From: Chrysophaeum taylorii
Taxonomy: Eukaryota; Sar; Pelagophyceae; Pelagomonadales; Pelagomonadaceae
Assembly (NCBI GenBank): GCA_029834535.1
Contig: JAQMWT010000099.1
Location: forward strand, 62,001-126,000
Reading direction: 5' to 3'
Length of the DNA: 64,000 nucleotides
The position numbers and the translations under genes are program-made. The notes under the pieces were generated by a model. It made no database searches and was not told the DNA's origin. It was given only the letters and a program-made list of their open reading frames with translations. Each line of letters starts with the position of its first letter. Within the stretch, counting starts at the first letter, position 1. This document shows positions 10,626-21,890 of the stretch, piece after piece.

Positions 10626-11407
10626 ACACACCACTTCTTGACAACAACAGAACGTCGCAGGCTAGGTTGCTGTCCACATCTGGCGATGTCGAGACCTGCT
10701 TGGCGAAACCCGAGTTTCGTTTCTTCTTCTGAGGGCACAAACTTGGCACCGGCGACCAGCAGAAGAGACATAGAGTAAGTAAGGGTGTTACTTTCTTCTT
10801 CGAAGGGTTATTAATAAGTTTCAGCCTCAATAGTCATGGTGATGGCATTGATTGTGCCACACGTCGAGAACGCATATGCGGGTCCCTTCCGGACGGGACC
10901 GACATGTTCATGTATGATTCCGGTTTCGTGACCGTGTGGGGACGCATCGATCGCAAGTTTGTGTAATATTCGAAAGGTCGACGTCACCGTCGTCTCGTCG
11001 GAGGCGCTCCGTGCGTCGACAAACCGACGGCGCGACGAGATCGTCGAAACTCATGTCCCAATGCACGGGCTGCTGGCTCCCCAGAAAGCGAGGAGCATGC
11101 GCATCATCTTTATGGTCAGTGTGAGCTCGGCGACAACGTTCAACGAGAGAGGAAGAACTGCTACGATGAAGACGCGGGCCTAATGTGATAGACGACGTTT
11201 GCTGGGAACCGGCCCTCGCTAGTGGCCGCCGAACTTGGTCCGACGCCGATTTGGCAAGACAAAGTCCACACAGCGACTATAATACAATACGGGGGAACCG
11301 GTCCATTTTTGGACGCGGAAAAGTAAGTAACTTCGGAAGAAGAAGAAGAAGATGAATGCGACGTACGACGTGCCGGAAATTTTTTATAAATGCGGTTGCT
11401 CTCCACC
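10626..11407. other. Intergenic, nothing recognised
   Basis: Convergent 3' regions of the 496-aa gene and the esterase gene. Short (GAA)n run at about 11336-11352. Short ORFs without motifs. Confidence 0.5.
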
Positions 11408-12421
11408 TCAGATGGGGATAGTTGTGTTGATAAATGGTTGTTCCCAGTCGCCGTTGATGAGGCCGGTGATACCCTGGGCAGCGACGGTGCCGACGTAAAA
11501 GTAGCTCTCCGCGTTGCAGTTCCAGTGGTAGACCTGGTCGCAGGCCCCAGAAGTTTCGGTGTAGTCACGGTAAAAGCCCCTCGTCTCCTGCGCGGCGACT
11601 CGAGGTAGATAGGTCGTGACGTTGTACTGCGCCCGTATGATCTCCAAGCGGCTGTCGACGACGTCCTTCCAGCCTTGGCTGGTGCCCTGGACGGGGATCG
11701 AAACGGGGAGCGAGGTCCCGAAATCGGTCCGCAGGTCGCGGATAAGGTTTGCCAAATTGACTTCGTATTCGTAAGCCATCGCCCGGTCGCCGCCGTCCTG
11801 CCATCCCTGATGCCAAACGACGCCTCCGAGCTCATAAGTCCCGTCGTAGCCGGGATATACGCTCGTCAGGTTCGCGAGGGCGGCGCGCGCGTGCGCCGTG
11901 AAATTTGTCCAACACCACCCGACGGGTGCTGTCGCGTTGGCCGACGACGGGGGCCGCCAATCGAAAGCGAGCGACGTACCGCCCCACGCGCATTTCAACA
12001 AGAGCACGGGACGGTCACTCGGGAGCGCAAACCCAAACCCGAGCTCGGGGCCGATATGGCCTTCGTCGTACCCATAACCTGGTTGGAGGGGCCCGTTCGC
12101 GACGGTTCCCCACGTCCCACCGACGTTGCCCCAGTAGTCTACCCACACGTTCGGCGACTCGGTCCAGTTGGACCCCGACCAGAGTGCGGAGATGTTGGCA
12201 CCCGCGGCGTCGCACCCCTCGCGGTGGGCGGCGGCGGCCTTGCAGTCCAACGTCGGCCAGTCTGCGGGCTGCGACTCGGAAGGACCCACGAGCCACGCCA
12301 GAGACCCGTTTCCCCCGTCCACGAGCCCGTGCCCCTCCATGTTGCTCTGTCCGAGCATGAAGAACACGAGGGTCGACGCCTCACCAACCGCGAGACAACA
12401 AAAGTTTATCGCCCACAGCAT
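11408..12421 (-). CDS. Secreted sialate O-acetylesterase / CE6-type esterase
   Basis: 337 residues from the ATG at 12421. MLWAINFCCLAVGEAS looks like a signal peptide, followed at once by FFMLGQSNMEG: the GQSN block with nucleophile Ser26 of the SGNH-hydrolase family that contains sialate O-acetylesterases and carbohydrate esterase family 6 (SASA domain). A central GGTS block (residues 147-150) and VVWHQGWQDGGD with His204 and Asp212 give the expected remaining catalytic region. Several N-x-S/T sites support secretion. Likely removes acetyl groups from extracellular glycans. The frame stays open upstream to 12694, inside the repeat array, but that part has no family similarity, so the internal start is preferred. 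The gene is next to array A, which begins about 230 bp upstream. Confidence 0.85.
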   Translation of the reverse strand: MLWAINFCCLAVGEASTLVFFMLGQSNMEGHGLVDGGNGSLAWLVGPSESQPADWPTLDCKAAAAHREGCDAAGANISALWSGSNWTESPNVWVDYWGNVGGTWGTVANGPLQPGYGYDEGHIGPELGFGFALPSDRPVLLLKCAWGGTSLAFDWRPPSSANATAPVGWCWTNFTAHARAALANLTSVYPGYDGTYELGGVVWHQGWQDGGDRAMAYEYEVNLANLIRDLRTDFGTSLPVSIPVQGTSQGWKDVVDSRLEIIRAQYNVTTYLPRVAAQETRGFYRDYTETSGACDQVYHWNCNAESYFYVGTVAAQGITGLINGDWEQPFINTTIPI

Positions 12422-12650
12422 CACGGCGAATCGAACCGAAAAAAGTGTCCTTCGTCGACACCAACGATTTGAACTACTGGCAGAGAGAACATCGGTATTA
12501 GTACTCTGTAAGGTATTTTCAAAGATATTCAAGTACAAGAACACAGAGAACACGGTGGTGACAAGGTTCGCAACTATCCGAGGATGGATGACGTCATTCA
12601 CAGTATCCCCTAACACTCCCCCCAAACCTCCGCCTAAATCGAAATCATAA
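12422..12650. other. Esterase upstream region
   Basis: Between the esterase start and the first helicase unit. No motif recognised. Confidence 0.5.
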
Positions 12651-13727
12651 GTAGGGTCGGACAAGTGCAGGCCAGTAAGTTCACCTAGTCCCAATCTCTA
12701 ACCCCAGTAAGTTCGGCGTGAACCGACTCGTGCTCACACCCACTCACCCCACTCTCCTTTGAGCTCGTCGCTCTCACCCCCGCCAATCCAAGCTGCTTTG
12801 ATCCGCACGCGCCGCCAACCCTTGAGTTTACTCTAAACACCCCAGTAAGTTCACCCGGTCCCAGTTAGTTCACCTGGTCCCAGTTTGTTCACCTGGTCAC
12901 TAAGTTCACCTAGTCCCAATCTCAAACCCCAGTAAGTTCACCTGGTCCCAGTAAGTTCACATACAGTGCGCGTGTAGACGCCGGGAGGGGGCTTATCGGT
13001 ATTGCGCAGCACGTGTGGGGTAGGGTGGAGTCGTCGACTCAGAAGAGGATATCCTCGGGGTTGCCGATCGACCGAGAGCCACGTAGAGCTGGACGTGGCA
13101 GAAGACGGGCTTCGCCAAGAGGACGCCGACCTCGCGGGGCGTCTGGCCCTGGCTCTTGGTGATCGTTTGGCGTCGGCGGGCCTTACGGGATACAGGTTGG
13201 AGGAGCCTCGGTGACAACGACACGATCGATCATGTATCTGGTACCGTTGCAGTGGCCGTGCGACGGGTCGAGGTTGCGAAGACTTTAAGCTCGCGATCAA
13301 AGTCAGCGTGCCGTTGGTTGTCAGGGAGTTGAAAACTCTACTGTAAAGAGCGAGGCGTCGTCTTCCGACCCAGCCTAGTCAGCCGAAAAGAACTCCGACG
13401 CCTCGTCTCCGGGAAAAAAAGGCCGCGGTCATGCGCGCGTTGTCAGCATCGACAACATCGTTTCGACGGGGCGTGAGAATGGCGCGCTGAAAGAGCCGCC
13501 GCGGCTCGTGGAAATAGTCTGCGAGGTCGCCGTAGACGGCTTGGAGGATCACTGTCCGGCTCTCGCGCCTACCTGATCCTTACTCTCGCGCCTACATGAT
13601 CCTTACCCTAAATCGAGGGACACCCACCCACATCCTTCATGCTCCCCACACACACCCCCCCCTCTTAGCAGTCGACATTTAAAGACAGACAAACAAACAA
13701 ACAAACATCTGTCGATTAGTAGTTAGG
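12651..13727 (-). mobile_element. Helitron/PIF1-type helicase relic unit A1
   Basis: First of three head-to-tail units of about 1.07 kb. On the minus strand, around 12990-13560, it encodes pieces of a helicase C-terminus in changing frames: RAILTPRRNDVVDADNARM, then RNLDPSHGHCNGTRYMI, then TINKSQGQTPREVGVLLAKP and VFCHVQLYVAL. These match the last motifs of PIF1-family helicases as found in Helitron Rep-helicases. The segment between CNGTRYMI and TINKSQGQT is about 30 residues shorter than in the family. The low-numbered end consists of short direct repeats built on AGTAAGTTCACCTGGTCCC; the other end holds (ACAG/ACAA)n tracts. Confidence 0.75.
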
Positions 13728-14789
13728 ATAAGACAAGTGCAGGCCAGTAAGTTCACCTACTCCCAATCTCTAACCCCAGTAAATTCGGCGTAAAGGCAAT
13801 CTCTTTAGACTAAGTTCAGGGTCGGCGTAAACCCACACCCACTCACCCCACTCTCCTTTGAGCTCGTCGCTCTCACCCCCGCCAATCTAAGCTGCTTCGA
13901 TCCGCACACGCCGCTAAGCTTTGCGTTCACTCTAAAACCCCCAGTAAGTTCATCTGGCCCTAGTAAGTTCACCTGGTCACTCAGCTCACCTAATCCCAAT
14001 CTCAAACCCCAGTAAGTTCACGTGGTCCCAGTAAGTTCACCTATAGTGCGCGTGTAGACACCGGAAAGGGGGCTTATCGGTATTGCGCAGCACGTTTGGG
14101 TAGGGTGGAGTCGTCGACCCAGAAGAGCAAGTCCTTGGGGTTGCCGATCGACGGAGAGCCACGTAGAGCTGGACATGGCAGAAGACGGGCTTGGGAAAGA
14201 GGACGCCGACCTCGCGGGGCGTCTGGCCCTGGCTCTTGTTGATCGTTTGGCGTCGGCGGGCCTTAAGGCATACAGGTTGGAGGAGCCTCGGTGACAACGA
14301 CACGATCGATCATGTATCTGGTACCGTTGCAGTGGCCGTGCGACGGGTCGAGGTTGCGAAGACCTTAAGCTCGCGCTCAAAGTCAGCATGCCGTTGGTTG
14401 TCAGGGAGTTGAAAACTCTACTGTAAAGAGCGAGGCGTCGTCTTCCGACCCAGCCTAGTCAGCCGAAAAGAACTCCGACGCCTCGTCTCCGGGAAAAAAA
14501 GGCCGCGGTCATGCGCGCGTTGTCAGCATCGACAACATCGTTTCGACGGGGCGTGAGAATGGCGCGCTGAAAGAGCCGCCGCGGGTCGTGGAAATAGTCT
14601 GCGAGGTCGCCGTAGACGGCTTGGAGGATCACTGTCTGGCTCTCGCGCCTACCTGATCCTTACTCTCGCGCCTACCTGATCCTTACCCTAAATCGAGGGA
14701 CAAACAGACAGACAGACAAACAAACAGACAAACAAACAAACAGACAGACAAACATCTGTCGATTAGTAGTTAGGATCTGTCGATTAGTA
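13728..14789 (-). mobile_element. Helitron/PIF1-type helicase relic unit A2
   Basis: Same arrangement as A1 and joined to it at ...TTAGGATAAGACAAGTGCAGG. Helicase pieces lie at about 14060-14640 and share the same internal deletion and frame disruptions as A1, so the unit was already defective when it was multiplied. The ACAA/ACAG tract is at about 14700-14755. Confidence 0.75.
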
Positions 14790-15862
14790 GTTAGGACAAG
14801 TGCAGGCCAGTAAGTTCACCTAGTCCCCAATCTCTAACCCTAGTAAGTTCACCTGGTCCCAGTAAGTTCACCTAGTCCCAATCTCTAACCCCAGTAAGTT
14901 CGGTGTAACTTACGCTGTAAGCCCACTCGTGCTCACACACACTCACCCCACTCTCCTTCGAGCTCGTCGCTCTCACCTCCGCCAATCTAAGCCGCTTTGA
15001 TCCGTACACGCCGCTAGCCTTTGCGTTCACTCTAAAAACCCCAGTAAGTTCACTTGGTCCCAGTAAGTTCACCTGGTCACTAAGTTCACCTAGTCCCAAT
15101 CTCAAACCCCAGTTAGTTCACCTGGTCCCAGTAAGTTCACCTACAGTGCGCGTGTAGACGCCGGGAGGGGGCTTATCGGTATTGCGGAGCACGTGTGAGG
15201 TAGGGTGGAGTCGTCGACTCAGAAGAGCATATTCTCGGGGTTGCCGATCGACAGAGAGCCACGTAGAGCTGGACGTGACAGAAGACGGGCTTGTGGGCAA
15301 GAGGACGCCGACCTCGCGGGGCGTCTGGCCCTGGCTCTTGGTGATCGTTTGGCGTCGGCGGGCCTTACGGGATACAGGTTGGAGGAGCCTCGGTGACAAC
15401 GACACGATCGATCATGTATCTGGTACCGTTGCAGTGGCCGTGCGACGGGTCGAGGTTGCGAAGACTTTAAGCTCGCGATCAAAGTCAGCATGCCGTTGGT
15501 TGTCAGGGAGTTCAAAACTCGACTGTAAAGAGCGAGGCGTCGGCTTCCGACCCAACCTAGTCGGCCGAAAAGAACTCCGACGCCTCGTCTTCGGGAAAAA
15601 AAGGCCGCGGTCATGCGCGCGTTGTCAGCATCGACAACATCGTTTCGACGGGGCGTGAGAATGGCGCGCTGAAAGAGCCGCCGCGGGTCGTGGAAATAGT
15701 CTGCGAGGTCGCCGTAGACGGCTTGGAGGATCACTGTCTGGCTCTCGCTTCTACCTGATCCTTACTCTCGCGCCAACCTGATCCTTACCCTAAATCGAGG
15801 GACAAACAGACAGACAAACAAACAGACAGACAGACAAACATCTGTCGATTAGTAGTTAGGAA
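14790..15862 (-). mobile_element. Helitron/PIF1-type helicase relic unit A3
   Basis: Third unit of array A, helicase pieces at about 15150-15745. It ends with CATCTGTCGATTAGTAGTTAGGA, the sequence that also ends A1 and A2 and, inverted, begins array B at 21449. The WW-domain gene starts only about 48 bp beyond. Confidence 0.75.
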
Positions 15863-15909
15863 GATAACGGTTCAAGAAAGGGGGAAGGCAGCAAAGGCTA
15901 AGGAAAGGG

Positions 15910-17037
15910 ATGGAGGCCCGCGGAGCGCTCCTTTCGTCTGACGAGACGTACGCTCCCCCCGTGTACGACGAGGTCGCTGGCACGATCTCGGCACAGCAGC
16001 CTCCTCCGGTTTCTTCGGTCGGACGGCCAAGGCGTGGGGTGAGCTGGGGTACCAGTGACGCGTACGTCGCGCTCAACGCCGCCGATGACGGGAGCGATGC
16101 GACGGTGCACCGCGAGGAGCGCGCGAACCAGATCGCGATGCGGCGCCAGCAGGAGCACGCCAAGGCATTCCAGCGGCAGGTAGAGGCCGAGGAGGAGTTT
16201 CTCCGGTCGTCGCAGCGTCAGGTCGAGAGGGACGCTCAAGTCGCCGCGCGCCTCGCGGCCGGCCACGACGAGTCCGCTGCCTTTGACGCTATCCAGCAGG
16301 CGCAGCGCGACGCCGAGATGGCTGCGCGCCTCCAGAGCGAGTACGACCACCGCGGGAGGACCGCGCGCCCGACCGTCAAGACCACCAAGAAAACGGTGAG
16401 GGTTTTAGTTCCCGCGACGGCGCGCCCGGGAGACAGCCTCGCCGTCAAGACCTCGTCAATGGGCAAGTTCGAGATCACGGTGCCGGAATGGGCGCGCCCG
16501 GATTCGCACTTTGACTGTCTCATTACCACAACCATCGAGATCGTTCCCCTGCAACGTACGCGACAAACGGCCAATAGAAACGCCTATCAACCCCCGCTCC
16601 CCCCCGACAACCTTCCGCCGGGCTGGGAGCGCGGCGCAACCCCCGACGGAGTCCCCTTCTACGTCGACCACAACACGCGCACTACGCACTGGGCTCCCCC
16701 TTCAACGCCCGCGCCCGCCCCGGCGTCGTCCGCTCCGGCGTCGTCCGCTCCGGCGTCGTCCGCTCCTGGGGAAGCCGCTCTCTCGCGTATGACCGAAGAG
16801 GAGATGCTTGCGGAGGCCATCGCGCGCTCCCTCCAAGATGCGCCGCCCGCCGAAGCGGAGGTCCCCGAAGATGACCCTCCTCAGGACTCGGACGCGCACG
16901 ATGTTGTCGACGAAGTGCCCGCCGGCAGCGAGACCGACCTCCTCGGCCTCGGGGACCCCTCGCGCGACGATGGTCCGCAAACCCCGCCTCCCCCTCCTCA
17001 GGGCGACCACCAACAACCGCAACCGCCTGCCATTTGA
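15910..17037 (+). CDS. WW-domain and ubiquitin-interacting-motif protein with PPxY
   Basis: 375 residues. An N-terminal PPVY (16-19) is the standard ligand of class I WW domains. Residues 65-150 form a charged helical segment (repeated [22 protein letters not shown]). Residues 163-205 have a PATARPGD...ITVPEWARP module. A WW domain follows at 235-264 ([20 protein letters not shown], then TTHWAPP; both key Trp present), a PASSA-type low-complexity linker, and at about 295-310 a ubiquitin-interacting motif [16 protein letters not shown]. The C-terminus is acidic and Pro-rich. A cytosolic adaptor linking ubiquitylated cargo to WW or PPxY partners (NEDD4-like trafficking) is inferred. Single exon, start chosen as first ATG. 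Confidence 0.8.
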   Translation: MEARGALLSSDETYAPPVYDEVAGTISAQQPPPVSSVGRPRRGVSWGTSDAYVALNAADDGSDATVHREERANQIAMRRQQEHAKAFQRQVEAEEEFLRSSQRQVERDAQVAARLAAGHDESAAFDAIQQAQRDAEMAARLQSEYDHRGRTARPTVKTTKKTVRVLVPATARPGDSLAVKTSSMGKFEITVPEWARPDSHFDCLITTTIEIVPLQRTRQTANRNAYQPPLPPDNLPPGWERGATPDGVPFYVDHNTRTTHWAPPSTPAPAPASSAPASSAPASSAPGEAALSRMTEEEMLAEAIARSLQDAPPAEAEVPEDDPPQDSDAHDVVDEVPAGSETDLLGLGDPSRDDGPQTPPPPPQGDHQQPQPPAI

Positions 17038-20000
17038 TTGAGAGGAATTGTGTGCGCAACGGACTACCACCACTACCTGTGGGTGCCGCGCCTCTCGAGT
17101 CCATCTGGTGGTACCCCAGCAGATCGGCCATTTTCACCTTCATTCTCACTCGAGCACCTTCCCCCTCACCTCGGACCAAGAGTCGGAGAAATCCTATTTC
17201 ACAAACCCTTAACAAGAAGAAGAAGAAGAAGAAGAAGATCCCCTCCGCCCCCTCCCATTCCTCTCTTTTAAACCCCGGTTCAAATAAGATATATATCATC
17301 TCAGCTAAGGAGATGGGCGCAGTTCGCGTCCAATTCACCCACGTATAGATTGGGGGCTTCTCGAGCTCCACGCCATTATGTTTGGAGGGCAGTGTTATTT
17401 CTCATCGCGTAGAGCGCTTTTCTTTGGGAAGCGGAGTTTCTTTCGGTGGCGGAGGGCACCGGGTTTCGCATGGGCGAACAAAGCGGACTTCAATACACCG
17501 TGGAAGCACACACCATTGACTTTCCCCATCAACCAGGATTCGCATCGGATTCGCGAACCCGAGTGTATTTATTTGCCGGGGCAGCGTCGAGCATCAGTAA
17601 CGAACAAAGCAAACACCAACCAGCGTAGTGGATTGTCTACGAGGCGCAATAGGAAGAGAACTGATTGATAACCTGCCTCCTTGACCTGTGCGGCGGCATT
17701 TAAGCTCGCACAGTGACCGGCGCCTTTGATCTGGACGAGGGCTTCCTAAATGCCTCTAGTAGGAGACGAGAGGCGAAAGACAGAGAAGGAACAAAAGGCT
17801 CAGTCTACGCGTAACACCGTCCTCAAAGGGCGGTGCGGCCCTCTTCCAATCATACTGCCGCCTAGAACGATGTCCATACCAGAGCCTGGTCACGACATGG
17901 AGCGTCCCCCTTACGTACGCCGACAACATCAGCGTATGGCTACCGAATGATGTGCCGAACGACAACGAAAAGCAAAATAACACAGGTTGGCGCGAACGTC
18001 CGCTCCCTTGAACAACGTAAGCAGCAGCGTCGAGAGGTGCTCTTGTGGTTACGAGCGCTGCGAGAGAGAGATCGACATGCTATGGAGTTTTTTTTGATAG
18101 GCTTTGTGATAGGCAAGAAAATAATCGTGTCTCGCCGCTTCAGGAATAAGAGGAATCATCCGATGAGCCTTTTATCGAGGCGCATTCTGGGTGAAGACCC
18201 AGTCACAATCCATCACTTCTAACTTAGACACGCAAGCACTCCGTAAATCGGTGACGCAGCCCATCCGAAATGGAAACAAGAAGAAGGAGCTGTCAAGACC
18301 CTTATTTATTACTCCCGAGCATCAAGATGACAATGCCAAAACTATAGGGGAAATTGACATGTACGAGACCTGAAATGATAGAGTAGGTGGAAACAAGACT
18401 CTCCTTCGTTATTACGCTGAATAACACTACCCATCATCACGGGCTTCATCACCGGCAATCATCAGAAAATCGCCGTGCCGGTTTATGACGAATGCGCCGA
18501 CTGCGGAACAAATTAAATCGAAAGTATGGCCTCGCACATTCGATGAGGTATGTTTTAAGATGGTCAGCGAGGCACGTACTGTGCCTTGATAGCCAAAGAA
18601 ATAGCCGGAGGTTCTGGAAATGACGCCGAGCATCGAAACAAAACCTCCTTCACGATTCTCTGAAAAAGGGTTGCACGCTGCAGCTGTACTCTACGGTGTT
18701 TTGCGGCTGACTTGCGATGTTGGGAGCTTTGCGCGATATTTGTCTTGATTCGCATTCCACCATCCATCGCTATCTTGACGGACTGTCATCGCCAGCGTTT
18801 CGGGAATAGGCTGAGCATTGTCTGGCGGGGTGACCCCGCTCAGTCTTACTCGTTAGAATATGTCGTCCGATGATCCCAAGAGCTGGATGCGACCTGGCGA
18901 TCGCGGAACAAACCCGCAGCCCGGTAATGAGATGGAAAAAAGAGGAAGCAGCAGCGACGCTGGGTGATCAGCTGGAGCGTCTCATGGAAGAGTCGGGGAA
19001 AGACGTTGGTTCTTTTTGTTATACTCCTGCCGCATGTGCCGCTTGTGGCTGTAACCGCCTTTTTGGTGATATACAAGGAAGATGTCTGTGGGGAGAAGAT
19101 ACGAACCGCAAGCGGCTGAAAAAGTGCGAGAGCTACACTCGAGTCACGGAATCTGCCTCTTACCCGCAAGACCCGGATCCAGCTATCCAAGATCGTAATC
19201 TCTCGCGTCATGAAAAAGCTCAGTCTAGCACAACCGCCGCAACCAACCAAATTAAAGCCGCCCAGCCTATTGCTCCTCCCCAACATCACATCGCACAGAA
19301 TACCAGTTAAAGTTGCACGTACCGCTATCGCTCTCGTACGATGACTAGAAATTATCAGAGGAGCAATACTCGCACGTCGACATCCAATGTTTCTAAATGA
19401 CTCGAACTCGTCAAATCCCAGCGGTTCGATCGCTAATACCAGCGCTCGTGCAACATTCAAGACTCAGGTGAGCGAAGGAAACGCCCGTACAATTATATTG
19501 TATTCATCCAAAATGAATCGAATTCTTTAATGCAGGCCAGCCAGGCTATCGGTCGCAGCATTGAACTCGATTGGACCCTTTGGAATTGCGAACCCCTTCG
19601 TTCGCTCATCCCGGTAGACTTCTGGCAGACTGATAAGGGCCAACAACGTGCAGGCGGTTTTTTTCGTCTTCTTTACGTCAGATGAGTCGCGCGAAAAAGA
19701 CGATTTTGAGACGAATGGAAATTCCTCGCCAGTCTTCTCAGCGAGGAACATTCGGATGATGCTCTGATGGTTTCGACAATTGCATCTTGCCAGCCTCGAG
19801 GCGAGCGCGCCGCTCATCATAGGATTTCAGGGGATGTTGAGCAGCGCTGCGGTCTTCATTTTGCCATGGGCGCCATTCAGATGAGATGAACGAAACGGCT
19901 TCCTAAGTTGATGGCCTTCGATGACACAGAACATCCGAACCTCACATTTATATGCTGATTGCTATCTACTCTAAGATTTTGCGACGATGCTTGTGAGATC

Positions 20001-21448
20001 GTCGCAGTAGGATTCGATAGCGGTCTTATGTCGTTAGAGGGTGCTGTGAACGTTTAGCTTCTCATAATGACACTATCTATCGCCAAAGCTTGCCGGCACG
20101 TCGTTCATTGCATGGTTTGTGTGGATCAAATGCTCGGAGTACTGAAATTGATTCTATTTTGCATTTCGATGGCCGCACCCACGGGGACGGAAGTTGCCAG
20201 GGGGCTTCGGGTAGGGCAACCCCGTCGTCATAGTGGCGTTGCCACATCTACGGACTTTCTACTAGGAGAGTGCCGGCTCTGGTGATCAAAACCATGACCC
20301 CATAACACTCAGGACATTCGTTCGTCAGTTCAAGAAACTTCGTTACCCTTCCGAAATGCACCTACAGGTACCGATCGTGTGAACCGTTTCATCGACGCGA
20401 TTTTTGCGGGCCGCCGTTGACCAATACCAACATACGGATTGGACGAACCTCACTCGCTATGAAAATCATATTATTGCAAGATCGTTCCTGGAACAAAGAT
20501 TTCCGCATTTCCCCTAGCATCAGATGGCAATGTAATCTACCGTCAGATTAAAATTTCCTTACAGCCGAGAGAGAACCGCCTCAAACTCGACGATGAGCCC
20601 GTGAAGATGTCAGGCGTAATTTTAATATCATCTCGTCACCACTGGTCACCAAAAGACAGAGAAATAAATTTTTGCGTAACGATGAAAATCAAAATAATTA
20701 TTCGATTTACCCCTGGTGATCATGTTTTAGGTTCGTGCCTAAAAGGCACAACAACCGCGGCCAGGTTGGCGCGGTCTATTTGCGGTCATTTATTAATATT
20801 AAGCCAATTTCACCTCTACGAGACTCATGATACTCTCGATAATCATGATTACAGTGTAATGTAGTGATGAGCGCAACCCTCTCAAGTTTTAGTACAACAC
20901 TAGGCGTCTCGCCGATTATCAGCACATTTGCTGCACATCTGCGTATTATGTCTTCCCACCGAGATCTTGGTAAATTCCGCATCTTCCACGTTAAAGCCCG
21001 CAGGTGGACGCGTTCGATCTATGTCTCTGTCGACGCTGACGTTCATGGAGAGTACGGCTACGACCTGTTATTCCCCAATACTTCACTGGTTTATTACGCA
21101 ACAAAGATGATCGAGATTCCACCATGCCACTGGGCCACACGGCCTTCGACGCGAGTACAAAAAAACCCTCGAGGCCAACTTCTTATTTTGCAAGCCTTAT
21201 GATAGGGTCGGATAAGAAAATTCGTACGAGCCGTTAACTATGTTTCAGTTTGTACTAAGACATACTCAACGGATCGCTGAGCTATGTTCATTTGTACTCA
21301 AGCAGTATGTGCCGCCACGCCGCGAGATCGTCGCGACGGAACTAGTCCCCATAGTGAAGTCGGCATCCTTTCGTCCCCTCACGCAAAAAAAGGAAAAAGC
21401 CCACGCGTTGTAGGACCCGTCGTTGCGGCGCGGGCTAGTCTCATTTTC
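17038..21448. other. 4.4-kb gene-poor, lower-GC stretch
   Basis: Visibly less GC-rich than the flanking genes. It holds a (AAG)n run at about 17217-17239 and ORFs of 60-204 codons on both strands (the longest on the minus strand at 18846-19460, and a Cys-containing plus frame at 18870-19310), none with a motif I recognise and the two longest overlapping on opposite strands. No LTR, inverted ends or RNA gene were recognised. It may be decayed transposon DNA or hold small genes that I cannot support. Confidence 0.45.
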
Positions 21449-21491
21449 CTAACTACTAATCGACAGATGTTTGTCTGTCTGTCTCTGTGGG
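21449..21491 (+). repeat. Left edge of helicase-unit array B, upstream of insertion
   Basis: TCCTAACTACTAATCGACAG followed by ATGTTTGTCTGTCTGTCTCTG is the reverse complement of the outer end of units A1-A3. The unit resumes at about 29710 (CTGTCTGTCCCTCGATTTAGG), so 21492-29709 is inserted in the CTGT tract of a unit. Confidence 0.75.
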
Positions 21492-21506
21492 CGGACGTTT
21501 CCGGAC
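21492..21506 (+). repeat. Left terminal inverted repeat of recombinase element
   Basis: CGGACGTTTCCGGAC. Its exact reverse complement occurs at the other end of the element (25026-25034 plus 29704-29709). Confidence 0.7.
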
Positions 21507-21683
21507 GGTCCGTTAGAAGTGCTTGCTTCCTACACGCGGAAGACCAGAGGGGAAGGACCGGGGGAAGAGTCGCGAAGCCCAACGTTCGCGGCATTTTCAA
21601 ACCAAAGCATAGCGTGAGGATATATAGATGCGACGCCAAAGCCAAAGCCGAGCCAAACGTCCGACGCCCCAAAGTCGTAGGAC

Positions 21684-21845
21684 GCGACCAAGTCGTGGAC
21701 GACCAAGTCGAGGAGGTCGCCAAGTCGAAAGCGGGGTGCGACCAAGTCGTGGACGACCAAGTCGAGGAGGTCGCCAAGTCGAAAGCGGGGTGCGACCAAG
21801 TCGTGGACGACCAAGTCGAGGAGGTCGCCAAGTCGAACGCGGGGT
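21684..21845 (+). repeat. 54-bp tandem repeat, three copies
   Basis: Units begin at 21684, 21738 and 21792 with GCGACCAAGTCGTGGACGAC; each contains three spaced CCAAGTCG boxes. The first two units agree closely and the third differs near its end. It lies just before the recombinase ORF, a place where subterminal recombinase-binding arrays are found in other transposons; that role is a guess. Confidence 0.8.
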
Positions 21846-21890
21846 GAGTCCGACGGACGTAGTCTATATATATACGCGGATCGACAAAAC

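Noticed and set aside
12651-15862. Host PIF1 helicase gene
   Set aside because: All copies share the same deletion and frame breaks and occur as tandem units, so they are repeat relics, not a functional gene.
18846-19460. 204-codon minus-strand ORF
   Set aside because: No motif, overlaps an equally open plus-strand frame, and lies in low-GC gene-poor DNA; not supported as a gene.
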